Below are positions 36,296 to 48,700 of a stretch of 64,000 bases of DNA, in pieces. Each line of letters starts with the position of its first letter. Within the stretch, counting starts at the first letter, position 1. The notes beneath the pieces were generated by a model, which had not been told where the DNA came from, did not search any database, and was given only the letters and a program-made list of their open reading frames with translations. The stretch is from contig JAUDYN010000002.1 of assembly GCA_030407005.1 (NCBI GenBank), forward strand, positions 4,309,584-4,373,583, in the 5' to 3' direction. Source of the DNA: Desarmillaria ectypa (lineage: Eukaryota > Basidiomycota > Agaricomycetes > Agaricales > Physalacriaceae). Position numbers and translations under genes: made by a program.

Positions 36296-38497
36296 ATGTT
36301 TCACGTGCATTCAATTCCTCTAGTAACGGCTCTTGCGTTCGTGGTGTTCTTTTTCTACCGTCGTTTGCGTCGTTCTTTTGGTCCAGGGTTACTCCCGTTT
36401 CCTCCTGGTCCGAAGGGTCTTCCTCTCATCGGAAATCTTTTGGATATTCCCACTAAATATCAATGGCTTACCTACTCTCGATGGGCGGCTACATATGGCG
36501 ACATCTTATTCTTGAGCAGTCCCGGAAACAAAACAATCATCCTCAACTCGTTAGAGGCGGCCACGGAACTACTCGAAAAACGCTCTGCAAATTACTCAGA
36601 TAGACCAGGTATGCCTCCTATATGCGCTCTGCCAATTGGCTTTTATCCTAGACTTACCGCATCGTAGGTTTTAACATGATGAATCTTACGGGATGGAGTT
36701 TCAACTTTGCTTTGATGAGGTATTCAGATAGGTGGAGGTTAGTGTTTTTGAAGTATTGTTATCCGCATCGATATAATTCCTCTGTAGGGCACATAGGAGG
36801 ATGTTTCATCAATACTTCCAGCCTCGCGCAATTCCAGCTTACTATGCAGTGCAAACCAAAGCTACCTTAATCTTGTTGCAACAGCTTCTGAAGTCTCCGG
36901 ATGAATGCTTTCATCATGTTCGTCAGTGAGTTTAACATATAGAGCATCATTGATTTGAATCTTCTCCAACCATCTCCAAGCCATGCAGGCTCGGTTATCA
37001 TGAAGACCGTATATGGTTACGATGTTGAACCTAACGGTGACCGATTTGTGCACTTGGCAGATCAAGCTGTTACAAGCCTTCGTGTCGGTGGGAACGAAGG
37101 AACCTTTCTCGTTGATTATCTCCCCTTTCTGAAATACGTACCTGGAAAGTCTCACTTCTCGCGGTGCTAAATAATGTCTCACGAAGTATGACTTTACAGA
37201 CTGGATTCCTGGAGCGAAATTCAAGAGACTTGCACAGATGTGGAGCAAGGACGTTGAAGACATGAAGGAGGAACCGTTCAAATATGCTTCTGAGTCACTT
37301 GTAAGTATTGGCTAGTGCGGATTCGAGTTAGGATTTGGCTCTCACGTATTCAAGGCTAATGGCACTGCATCACCTTCGTTCGTCTCTGAGAACCTCAAAA
37401 GGTTGGAAGGGACCAGAGCCTCTGACTCCTTAACAGAGATGGAAATCATCAAGGGCGCGGCTGGAGTGGCCTTCGGTGGTCGGTTTTCCTTTTTATTTTT
37501 TGTTATCAAGTTTTGACAAGGCCTGTCATTGTCGTTAGCGGGCGCTGATACTGTAAGTCTTGAAGATTACTAGTCACCTCTACCATTCTAATACTCGCAT
37601 GTTATAGACCGTTTCGACTGTTCTTTCAGCAATTCTGGCCTTTCTGCTTTATCCTGAAGTTCTGGCCAAAGCTCAAGCAGAGTTGGACGCCGTGGTAGGC
37701 GAGTCGCGGTTTCCAAACCTTGATGATCGTCCCCAGCTTCCCTACATCGAAGCTATTCTTTATGAAGCGTTGAGATGGAATCCTGTTGTCCCCCTCAGTG
37801 AGTTCTTTGATCGACGAAGCGAAATGCTGCTGAGATTTATTGTACAGATCTTCCCCATCGTAGTATTAAAGATGATGTATACAAAGGCTATAGCATTCCT
37901 GGTGGTACGTTACAGATTCGCGAAGCATTGGGATAACCTACGCATTTCTTAGGTGCGACTGTCATCGCGAATACTTGGCAAGTCCTTCCATGAAAAAATT
38001 CCTGAAGTTTAACCGAATTACAGGGGGATCCTCCACAATGAGAAAGACTACCCAGACGCTCTGAAATTCATTCCTGAACGTTTCATTAAACAGGAGGGCA
38101 AGGAACTACCCCCCGATCCAATGGCTGCATTTGGATTTGGAAGACGGTTCGTGCTGTAGATTCAAAACATATTTGATACCAATTTCATGTGGCGAACTCT
38201 ATAGCATCTGCCCTGGTCGTTATCTCGCGCTAAATACCGCCTGGATTGCCATTGCCTACATTGCATCGACATTGTCCATTACAAAGGCCGTAGGATCTGA
38301 TGGCCAGTTCATTGAACCTAGCAACACGTATTCTGACGGCCTTGTGAGGTATATAAGTCATCTGTGACTTTAACCCTGACCTGACATACTTGTTGCTTAG
38401 CTTTCCGTTGTCGTTGAAGTGCTCATTCAAAGCGCGCTCCATGCAAGCGCAGGAATTGATTGACTCTCAATTAGGGATAGCCATGGGAGGAAATTAG
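36296..38497 (+). CDS. Cytochrome P450 monooxygenase
   Basis: This is a membrane-anchored haem monooxygenase. The N-terminus has a hydrophobic anchor followed by FPPGPKGLPLIGN. The C-helix WRAHRRMFHQYF, I-helix AGADT, ExxR motif (EALR), a PERF-like segment and the haem loop FGFGRRICPGR are all present. Thirteen exons join in frame to 518 residues: 36296-36608, 36668-36737, 36788-36925, 36981-37144, 37200-37300, 37355-37475, 37539-37552, 37608-37797, 37848-37904, 37953-37977, 38024-38146, 38205-38348 and 38401-38497. Exon 7 is only 14 nt and carries the I-helix motif. Two introns are unusual: 37145-37199 opens GAAAGT and 37978-38023 opens GCAAGT. The protein resembles the OrdA-like P450s that are numerous in Agaricomycetes. 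The substrate is unknown. If the GAAAGT donor is not used, the gene may be impaired. Confidence 0.9.
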
Positions 38498-38584
38498 AAG
38501 AGATTACATGACTTATAACAATATGGAAATCATTGGTATAGGGTGCACTTGAGCGCAAGTATGATGAATGAAATTGTTATTGAA

Positions 38585-38806
38585 TGTAAGAAATTACAGT
38601 CCTGTTTAAATAAAACTGCGTCGTCTTAGCTAAGTACCATAGAAACATAAGTTTCCAAGGAATAATTACGATAGAACCAAATAGTGCTGTACTCGAGAGT
38701 ACGAGTAAATACGAGGCTGGTTGAACCTACTAGTTACTATGATGGGACATCAATTGATCAATCCGTCAAGTCAGTTTCGTGCTGGCTTCCAGCTTGTATT
38801 CCAACA
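38585..38806 (-). mobile_element. Ty1/copia 3' LTR
   Basis: On the minus strand it begins TGTTGGAATACAAGC, a typical copia LTR start, directly after a purine-rich GAAGGTGAG. It probably ends at GAAATTTCTTACA-like sequence near 38585, giving about 222 bp. The outer boundary is less certain because no second LTR was found. Confidence 0.55.
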
Positions 38807-40000
38807 CTCACCTTCAAGCTAGGAGAAGTCCAAGACAAGTAGAAAAATGCTTTCCCTTCGAGGACGGTAAACCCTTGATTAGAATATCGGCAATCATGTC
38901 TTCCGTAGGAGAATAGATCCATTTAATTCGTCCATTTTGGATCGCGTATCGGATGAAATGATACCGGATATCAATGTGCATCCTTCGCACGTGGAACTGC
39001 CCGAGTTCAGCATAAGCAAGTACCAATGCTGATTGATTCCTCTGTGGGTTGGAATAACTCCAAAATGAATTATCGGAGCCATGGTGCTTCCTTGGCAGCA
39101 TAGGTGAGCGCAATATATTCTGCCTCTGTAGTCGAAAGTGCGATAATTTCTTGCTATTTTTGGGCTGCAAGAAATAGCCCCTCCATCAATGAGAAAGACG
39201 TAGCCTGAAATGGCTTTTCTCTTCTCCAAAGACATGCCATCTGCATCTACAAATCTCGCTATGCCTCTGTTCTTTCCAACAGCACCAAAGGCAAGTTTCC
39301 GCGATTTAGTAGCCTTGAGATATCACAAAAACCCTTTGGTAGCTTCCCAGTGCGGTCTTCCAGGATTATCACAGAAACGGGATAGGATTGTCGCAGGGTA
39401 GGCTATATCTGGTCGTGTGCCTGTTGCAATCCAAATTTCTGATCCGACAAGTTCCCTGTAAGGTATGCGATGCATTTCTGCGATTTTGAATGGATCCATC
39501 TATAGGATATTGGTCCCGAGAAAGCTGTACCATTCGAGTCCATGGGTGTTGCAGCAGGTTTAGAATCCATCACATTGAATCTCTGCAACACCATATCAAT
39601 GCACGACTCTTGACTGAGTGAAATAGTCCTTTCAGCACGATTACGAATGATCTTCATGCCTAGCAACTAGTTGATATGTCCCAGCAAGGTAACCTTGAAC
39701 ACTTCGGAGATGTGAACCTGAATTACCTTAATCACTGATGCAGAACTGCCAGTGATGGTGCAGTCATCAACGTGTATGGCGAGGATAAGTAATTCTCCTG
39801 TGTTTCCAGTCAGAATACACCATGATCCTTCTTGAGTGGTGAAAATCTGAGGGATCCGAGAGCTCCAGTAAGCTTCTCATACCATTTCCGATTGCTTTGC
39901 TTGAGGTCTTAAATAGTTTGGCAAGGTTGAAGTACAAATTTGTGTCGATCGCCATGATCTCTTGCCAACAAATTGCATCTTGTACTTGTCAATGATTCCA
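38807..40000 (-). pseudogene. pol: Ty1/copia Pol fragment (RT and RNase H)
   Basis: Read on the minus strand across frames: DLKQSNRKWYEKL and LKKDHGVF (RT), HVDDCTITGSS (RT catalytic site, HVDD in place of the usual YVDD), LLGMKIIRNRAERTISLSQ, VLQRFNVMDSKPAATPMDS, SGYVFLIDGGAISCS and KHIDIRYHFIR-like RNase H sequence, then WIYSPTEDMIADI near the end. Frame changes near 39670, 39400 and 39170 and stops inactivate it. Gag, protease and integrase are not recognised. In contrast to the Ty3 pol, this element keeps CpG and is broken mainly by indels. Confidence 0.85.
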
Positions 40001-41798
40001 CCAGACTTTTGCTGCTATGCTGCTGTTCACATGATGCTTCAGCTTTTATATTACTATCAAGAATACACATTATTTGGTTTGTTGTCATGGATGACATTGA
40101 TGCGGGACCAAGCTCTTTCTGTACTCTCGAACATCGGAAAATCAGACAAAGTGTATTCTTCTTCACCCTGGACATACTATATTCTCACCGGCAACAAAGC
40201 CACGAACCTACAGCACTACAGATGTTATGGATATCTCTTTTCTATAGTCTAATCAGTCCCCAGTACCTAAACTCGTTATTAGAAGTTTCTTCCAAGTTTT
40301 ACAATGTTCCTTCATTCTCCTTTACTTACCAGAAAGCAGTAAAACATTTCTGGAACCTGTACTACTAGAAAATTCCGAGTACCTGTCCCAAGATGCATAA
40401 ATCCTTGTACTAGCTACGAATACGAACATCTTTCTTGACTTATCAATTTACCTTGTGTACAACTGAGACTCCGAGACAGCTACGCTTAGCGCTTTCTGAC
40501 TCTGATCCTCCCTAGTTACGCTTGGTGCTTACTGGACTGATTGGTCATCTTATCGACTACGCTTAGCGCTCGTCGAGACTCAACCCACTTTCCTACTCGA
40601 CTCCCTTCCTTGGTAAAGGAACCCAACTATATTGCGAATACCTAGCTACGTACCCTGTAATCAGCTAGTATTCGTAACAACAGATATCAGACGTGGTCAG
40701 TCATTTATGATACTACCAGCCTCGTACATCCGCCACTCATACAGTACATGTTACTCTGAGGAAAGCTTTCTTCAATCTTGAGAAATACCTCATCGAGTGA
40801 CCCTAACCTCCAGACTCGCTGCCAAGCCTCGGCTCTCCGCAGGAATGGGTTGAGCGCAAAAAATTTCCAGCTAGTGCTACAACATGAAGAAGCAGCAGGT
40901 CCGAGTCGTGCCGAGTTGATATCTTTGAAGAAGGTAGCAGAAGACCAAGATCCGACGGGGATGAGAGTTGTACTTAGAAACTGGTCAAGAGACATGTACG
41001 TTGGCCACTATCTGAGGAACTCATCGCTCGTATCACCTACCTACGTTACCATCATTCCGGGTAATGCACAAAAACAAAGACAGTGTTGATTGGCATCGTC
41101 GTCGCCACACAAACGTAACACGTAGCGGTGGAATGCATGGCTATGTCGCTCTACATAATGTTTCGTCATCTCCTTCATGTATATTGACTCCATCACCTCC
41201 CATGATACTTTCAGCAGCAAAAATCTACCAGATGGATACTAGACTTGGTTATCCTCGTTTCTCCTTGCGCAAGTGGACGTAGCTGCCAGTATGTGACAAT
41301 ACCAAACGGCTAATCGTGACAGTTATAACCCTAACCCAGGTGACGGCCTGTAGTTTGCGATTCCGTGCATCCGCCCGATCTTCAATGACTTGTCTACCGT
41401 TCTTTTTGCATTTCTCATGGTCGCATGGACCAAGCGTTTTTGCACCTCTATAATTCTCCGCTCCATTCCGCTTGATGCATAGACCTTAGCGCCTCAGGTT
41501 CTGCCCTTGGACCGCTTTTTCTGGGGTCAATCATGAAACGCTTCGTGCTCTTCGGGGTTCTTCCTTGGTGCACCAATTCATATCTGAAATGTTACTTTCG
41601 CCGAAGGTAAAACATCGGACAATTGATGGGCTCGCATTGCTGGTTGCAATGGGCAACTCATTTGACAGTATTTTTCCGTTCGCTCCCCTGGGACCTGTTT
41701 CCATAACTTAGCTCGTAGCCCGGATAAATGATTTCGCAAAACGACATATATTTAAGGTCTTCTGTTCTGGCCGCAAAAAAACATTCCTCTTGATCCTC
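40001..41798. other. Intergenic region between copia remnant and xylanase
   Basis: No gene can be supported. The block CTACGCTTAGCGCT occurs at about 40480 and 40557, with a variant at about 40515. Minus-strand ORF 40995-40705 has no recognisable domain. A TATATTTAAGG box lies at about 41747, some 45 bases before the xylanase ATG, and may be its TATA element. Confidence 0.4.
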
Positions 41799-44085
<2,287 letters not shown>

Positions 44086-44816
44086 CTTGTCTTGGTAAGA
44101 GTCGGTCTCCTTCAATGGCCGTTTGCTCATGAAGCCTTAAAGAAAGAGGCAGAGAGGATATAACATATAGTGATAGCGACAACCTCAAACCATCAGAATA
44201 TTGTGCGCTATAACTCAAGTAGGATCTGAATCTCAACGCCTTCCTCTTTCAGTGTACACCCGCTAAAATGATCAAAGCATGACCTCGAAGACGTTGAGCC
44301 CTGAGCTATAATAATAGTCACACTAGTGGAACGGCATCCCGCTCTGGATCACACTACTACATAAACAAGATATCTTTGTGAGCGGAAGGACGTTGATCAA
44401 AACCAAGAGCACCGGGAATCAAGCACACCGTATAAGAGCCGAACAACGATCTTCGGACATCATTTGATGTGTGGCGCGCGGGGTGAAGCGCTGAGACGCC
44501 TCGTGATTCATCTCTTTCGCGTCTTCATACATTGCAAGTTAATGTAGCTACGGTGATGTATATGCTGCTCGATATCTGCGGTTGCAAAGCACTGGTGCAA
44601 GGAAAAGGTGAGGCGGAACTCCTTTTCATAAGCTCTTACACCGATCGTAACGTTACAGCCTCATTACCAGCCTGCGCCGGCTTCTACCGGGCTTCGCATG
44701 TCGTAAACATCACCCTTCTTAGCGCTGAAAATAGCTACATTTTCCAATCCACCTCCCCGTCTCCCATCCCGCGTTAAGAGTGGAACGTGTCTTCACCTTG
44801 CCAACCAGAAGTATCC
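44086..44816. other. Upstream region of the MFS gene
   Basis: No gene is seen. This 730-base stretch should hold the promoter of the transporter; no clear TATA box could be chosen. Confidence 0.35.
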
Positions 44817-46632
44817 ATGAACGTCAGCAATCCAAAACCTGAAAACCCTTCCGAAATGGAAGAGTCGGGTACTTCTCCCTTCTCATCAGGTGACAACGAC
44901 TTCGAGAAGGGTCCACAAAGTGATGAGGAGATATCATCACCCGAAGAACCGTTCGTCGTTGACCGTGTCGCTGAGAAGAGGTATGTTTGCCATTCCTATC
45001 GAAATAGGACAACGAGCTGATACTGGTTCACTTCACTGCCAGACTGCTCCGACAGCTGGATCTCAGGATCGTGCCTAGTTGCATGTTCATTTACACCCTC
45101 AATTTCCTCGCGCGCGCTAATATCGTACGTCCATCTGATGACTACTTGATCGTTCTCTTCATTAAATTATCTGTCAGGGAAATGCGAAAATCCTCAATGC
45201 CGACAGCGGTGACTCATTGTTGCAGGTCCTCGACATGACAAGCGAGCAGTTCTCCACTGTGTTGACAGTATTTCTCATATCTTATGCGCTGTTTGAGACA
45301 CCGTCGAATTACATGCTCAAGCATTTCTCTCCTCCGCACTGGTTCGCCTTCCTCATGGTAGGGTGGGGCGGAACGGATATGATCATCTCATGCGTCAAGA
45401 ACTATAGCGCGCTGACGGGACTTCGCTTTCTGCTGGGAGCATTTGAAGCCGGTATGTCACATAGGACTATGCACTGGTACGGAGATGTCTAAGAACTATC
45501 ACAGGGTTCTATCCGGGAATAATCTATTTCCTTACATTGTCAGTTCTATTTTCGTACACCGTTCTCTGCTGATCTGCCGTTTGAACAGCTGGTACAGACC
45601 CCAAGAGCGGGCTCTGCGTCTCTCTCTCATCGCTGCCTGTACATCACTCGCTGGCGCCTTCGGAGGGAGTATCGCTTACGGTGTTGGTCTCATCAACGGC
45701 TCCAAAGGCTTGGAAGCGTGGCGGTGGTTATTCATCATCGAGGGCGCACCGTCATGTGCTCTGGCGGTGGCGACGTTCTTCTTCTTTCCAGCATACCCAG
45801 AGACAGCGACGTGGCTATCTGCGAAGGAACGAGAGCTCGCCGTCAAGCGTCTCAGAGGCGAGGCATCCCTGGGCCATGCAAAAATTACATGGGTGCAGAC
45901 CAAGGATGCGCTAACGGACTGGAGACTGTACCTCCACTATCTCGCCTTCATCGCTGTCTGCGTCCCCTTTTCGAGTCTCTCGTATTTCGCACCGACTATC
46001 GTGAATGGACTCGGATACGTAGGACTACGTGCTCAGCTGTTCACTGTGCCACCCTTCGCCATAGCATTTGTCGCGACAATCACTTGTTCGGTGTTTGCAG
46101 ATCGATATGAAATGTGGTCTACATTTGCATGGATTCCTATGGTTATTTCGGGCATTATCTTTCTGGTTCAGGGTGCGTTTAGTTTCGAGTTATCCCCTTC
46201 TCAATTTGAGAGACTGACAGTGTGACATATAGGCGCACTTCCACCTAGGGCATTCAAGACACGCTATGCGATGCTGTGTCTGAGCACGACGTTCTCCAAC
46301 ATCTGTAATCCGTCTCTTATAACATGGCTAACCGTCAATCTTCGAAATACAAATGCAACGACGCTCGCTATACCTTTGATGGTGACTATCGGGACTGCGG
46401 GGCAGATTACGGGTGAATTCGCATCCTCAGGCTGTATCATTGATGGAACTCGCTGAGTATGTTTATAGGTGTATATATTTACAAAGCGAGTGAGGCGCCT
46501 GGTTACCCCACCGGTCACTACACCAATGGCGCGTTCCTCCTAGCTGGAGCGCTTGTAATCCTCGTCCTTCGCGAGTTGTATAGAAGACGAAACAAGAATA
46601 TGACACCTAGAAGTCAACCATGGCGTGTGTAA
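44817..46632 (+). CDS. MFS transporter, anion:cation symporter type (allantoate/nicotinate permease-like)
   Basis: This is a plasma-membrane proton symporter of the Dal5/Tna1-like group, which carries organic anions such as allantoate, nicotinate or related acids. Seven exons join in frame to 493 residues: 44817-44980, 45043-45124, 45178-45451, 45505-45538, 45589-46172, 46233-46412 and 46469-46632. An acidic N-terminal tail is followed by the TM1 segment LNFLARANIGNAKI, then MTSEQFSTVLTVFLISYALFE, PSNYMLK, LRFLLGAFEAGFYPGI and WYRPQERALR. A second half contains hydrophobic helices and ends in ELYRRRNKNM. Usual family members have FLDR in TM1; here Asp is Ala. The ATG at 44817 is the first in frame after an upstream stop. 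The substrate cannot be told from sequence. It lies 1.3 kb after the xylanase on the same strand. Confidence 0.88.
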
Positions 46633-46959
46633 CCTATCTCGGCTAGTGGGTCCGTATAGAAGTTTAAAGAACTGTTTGTGTCCGTTGAACGGACTGCTTT
46701 GTGTACGATAGAACTACTTAAAGAAACGATCAGCCTTTATTTTGTTGACCAAAGCACTGCTATCAAGCGAATCGCTTCCCAGTCCATGAATAATTATGGC
46801 GCTTTGTGGACTGAAGACTAGAAGACTAAAATTTTCTTGAGACGCTCGTCCTGATACAGTTAATGGGAGTTAAGGCGATAGCGAATAGCACAGCTACAAG
46901 CGTTCAACTTTGTTCTTTTATTGTATCGCCAACCGCTGTGATTAATATGCACCTTGTAA
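46633..46959. other. Intergenic, 3' flank of the MFS gene
   Basis: Nothing recognisable is seen beyond the transporter's 3' flank. Confidence 0.35.
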
Positions 46960-47680
46960 CAGTTGCCCCAATCAACATATGTTCAATATGTTAAAGTACG
47001 ACGGACAAGACTGACATAGGAAATGTAGAGGTGGACGTATAAGGGTATGAGGTCTTGCGGCGGCCCGTGACGTCTTCTTTGAACCTCGGATCCTGATCAA
47101 TAACCAGAATAAGCTAGGTTGGTTCGCAGGGCAAAGGTAGACCATCCGATATAAGGAGTTAGCGTATCTATCAACGAAGGATATGAACATGCTTCAGACC
47201 AGTTGCAAGTGAAACTGATGGTGCTTGAAGCTGCTGTGTGATTCTTAAAATAACGGCCATTCTCTTCGAGGAAAACGTCTCTGCATAGATGCTTCAGATC
47301 ATCGATGGTCCGGAGCACTTTGAGGACGCCTAGACGCTACTAGAGCATGCCCAGTGTCACCATCATTAACCAAATCATCCAGTTTGCATCGCAGGCTTCA
47401 GATCATGAAGATTGGACAGATTGTGGGATCCGTAGCGAATCGAATCTGACTGAACCACCATCAGATCCGTGATGACTTCCTTCTATTAAAGAGTCGGCGA
47501 TGTACGTAGGTATGGTATCAGTACTTCGAGAGAAGCCTGAATAGCCGAGGCGGACTGCCTGTTTGCTGAAGGGATTTAGGAATACTTGTAATGAATTGAT
47601 TGACTGGCCAATCGGTCCAAAGCCTCGAAGGAGAATTAAATCAGTCTGATAAGTCGAACACGATTTTCAACGCAGCTTAC
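46960..47680 (+). repeat. Subtelomeric repeat A, left copy
   Basis: Blocks of this stretch match the reverse complement of about 57360-57990: around 47010-47130 (GGCCCGTGACGTCTTC with flanks), 47380-47460 (ATCCGTAGCGAATCGAATCTGA) and 47480-47650 (GGGATTTAGGAATACT). The copies are diverged, with small gaps. No coding sequence is seen. Confidence 0.75.
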
Positions 47681-47857
47681 TGAATGAGAGAGTCATTCGA
47701 GTTTTAGCCTGCATTGTAGCTCCAGCCATAGTTTTCGCTTTGGGGGACATCAATACTGTTGGCGGCAGCACGTACAGTGTCACAAAGCCAGGTAGGTGGC
47801 ACTGTTAAGCTTTTCTTGTTTCACCAGATACTGGCGAATGGGATGGTCTTCAGCGTC

Positions 47858-48700
47858 CTACAACTCCTTGAATACATGATATCTTTGAATTGCTTCTGGG
47901 GTAGGTATTCTTTGGTATCGGACAACGAAAACGTCGGCCGACTCTTGCAACTGGTTGAGACCGTAGACGGAAAAGGCAAGTATCTCAATCTCTGAATAGT
48001 CGTGCAAAAAAAGGCGCTTGCCAATGCCGCTTGGTCTAGATGAGGCATCTTCGAGCTCCATCCCCACTGTGTGGACCAAAACAACCAGCGAAAGGGAATG
48101 GAGGGGTGCCACATAAAGAAGTGCAGCATCAACAGTAACATCGATAAGAAAAAGCTTCTTCTCCTCGATGTTTATCTCTCTCTTTGTCTTAGCCCGGACA
48201 TCACTATGCCACATATTCGTAACATACAGGTCAAACTTTGCCCGAGCAACTGTGGCGCTGGGGATGTCTTCTACGATGGGAGAGACGGTGGCGTCTTTTA
48301 CCCCGTTGGCTGTGTAGTGGCTCTGCGAAGCACTTTTAAGAGTCGAAATGGAAGAGGGTTCTTTAATGTAGTCGAATACCTTGCTGGCGATGGCGCCATC
48401 CTGATCCCCGCGCATCAATGGTCAGAAACGTCTACAGATGAGGATCGTAAAAAGGTGAGGGTGGTACTGGAGCATCATGGAGATACCTGCGTAACAGGCT
48501 ATATGCCCAGGCGTCTCGCGTCCCTTGATAGAATAGTACTTCATTATACCTGATAATTGCCAAGAGATTAAAATGAAGTTGGTGGTATTATCTTTTCCCG
48601 TAATAGGGCGTCCCGTGAACTTGAAGGCGGTAGGACTTGTTACCACATATAGCACATTGACTATCTCGTAGCCTGTGAAGAAGTTACTTTGCAATTTCAC
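47858..48700 (-). CDS. Hypothetical protein (two adjoining minus-strand ORFs), doubtful
   Basis: Two ORFs in the same frame, 48700-48422 and 48418-47858, are separated by a single TGA at 48424-48422. Together they would give about 280 residues. No domain, signal peptide or clear splice sites are recognised. A competing plus-strand ORF covers 48071-48553. CpG content is normal. It may be a gene with a readthrough or missed intron, an old pseudogene, or chance. Confidence 0.25.

Noticed and set aside
36788..37170. Apparent stops in the P450 coding region suggesting a pseudogene
   Set aside because: They disappear when introns are placed by homology; the 13 exons sum to 519 codons.
40705..40995. 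Minus-strand 96-codon ORF as a possible copia gag
   Set aside because: It lies on the correct side of the copia remnant, but no gag motif is visible.
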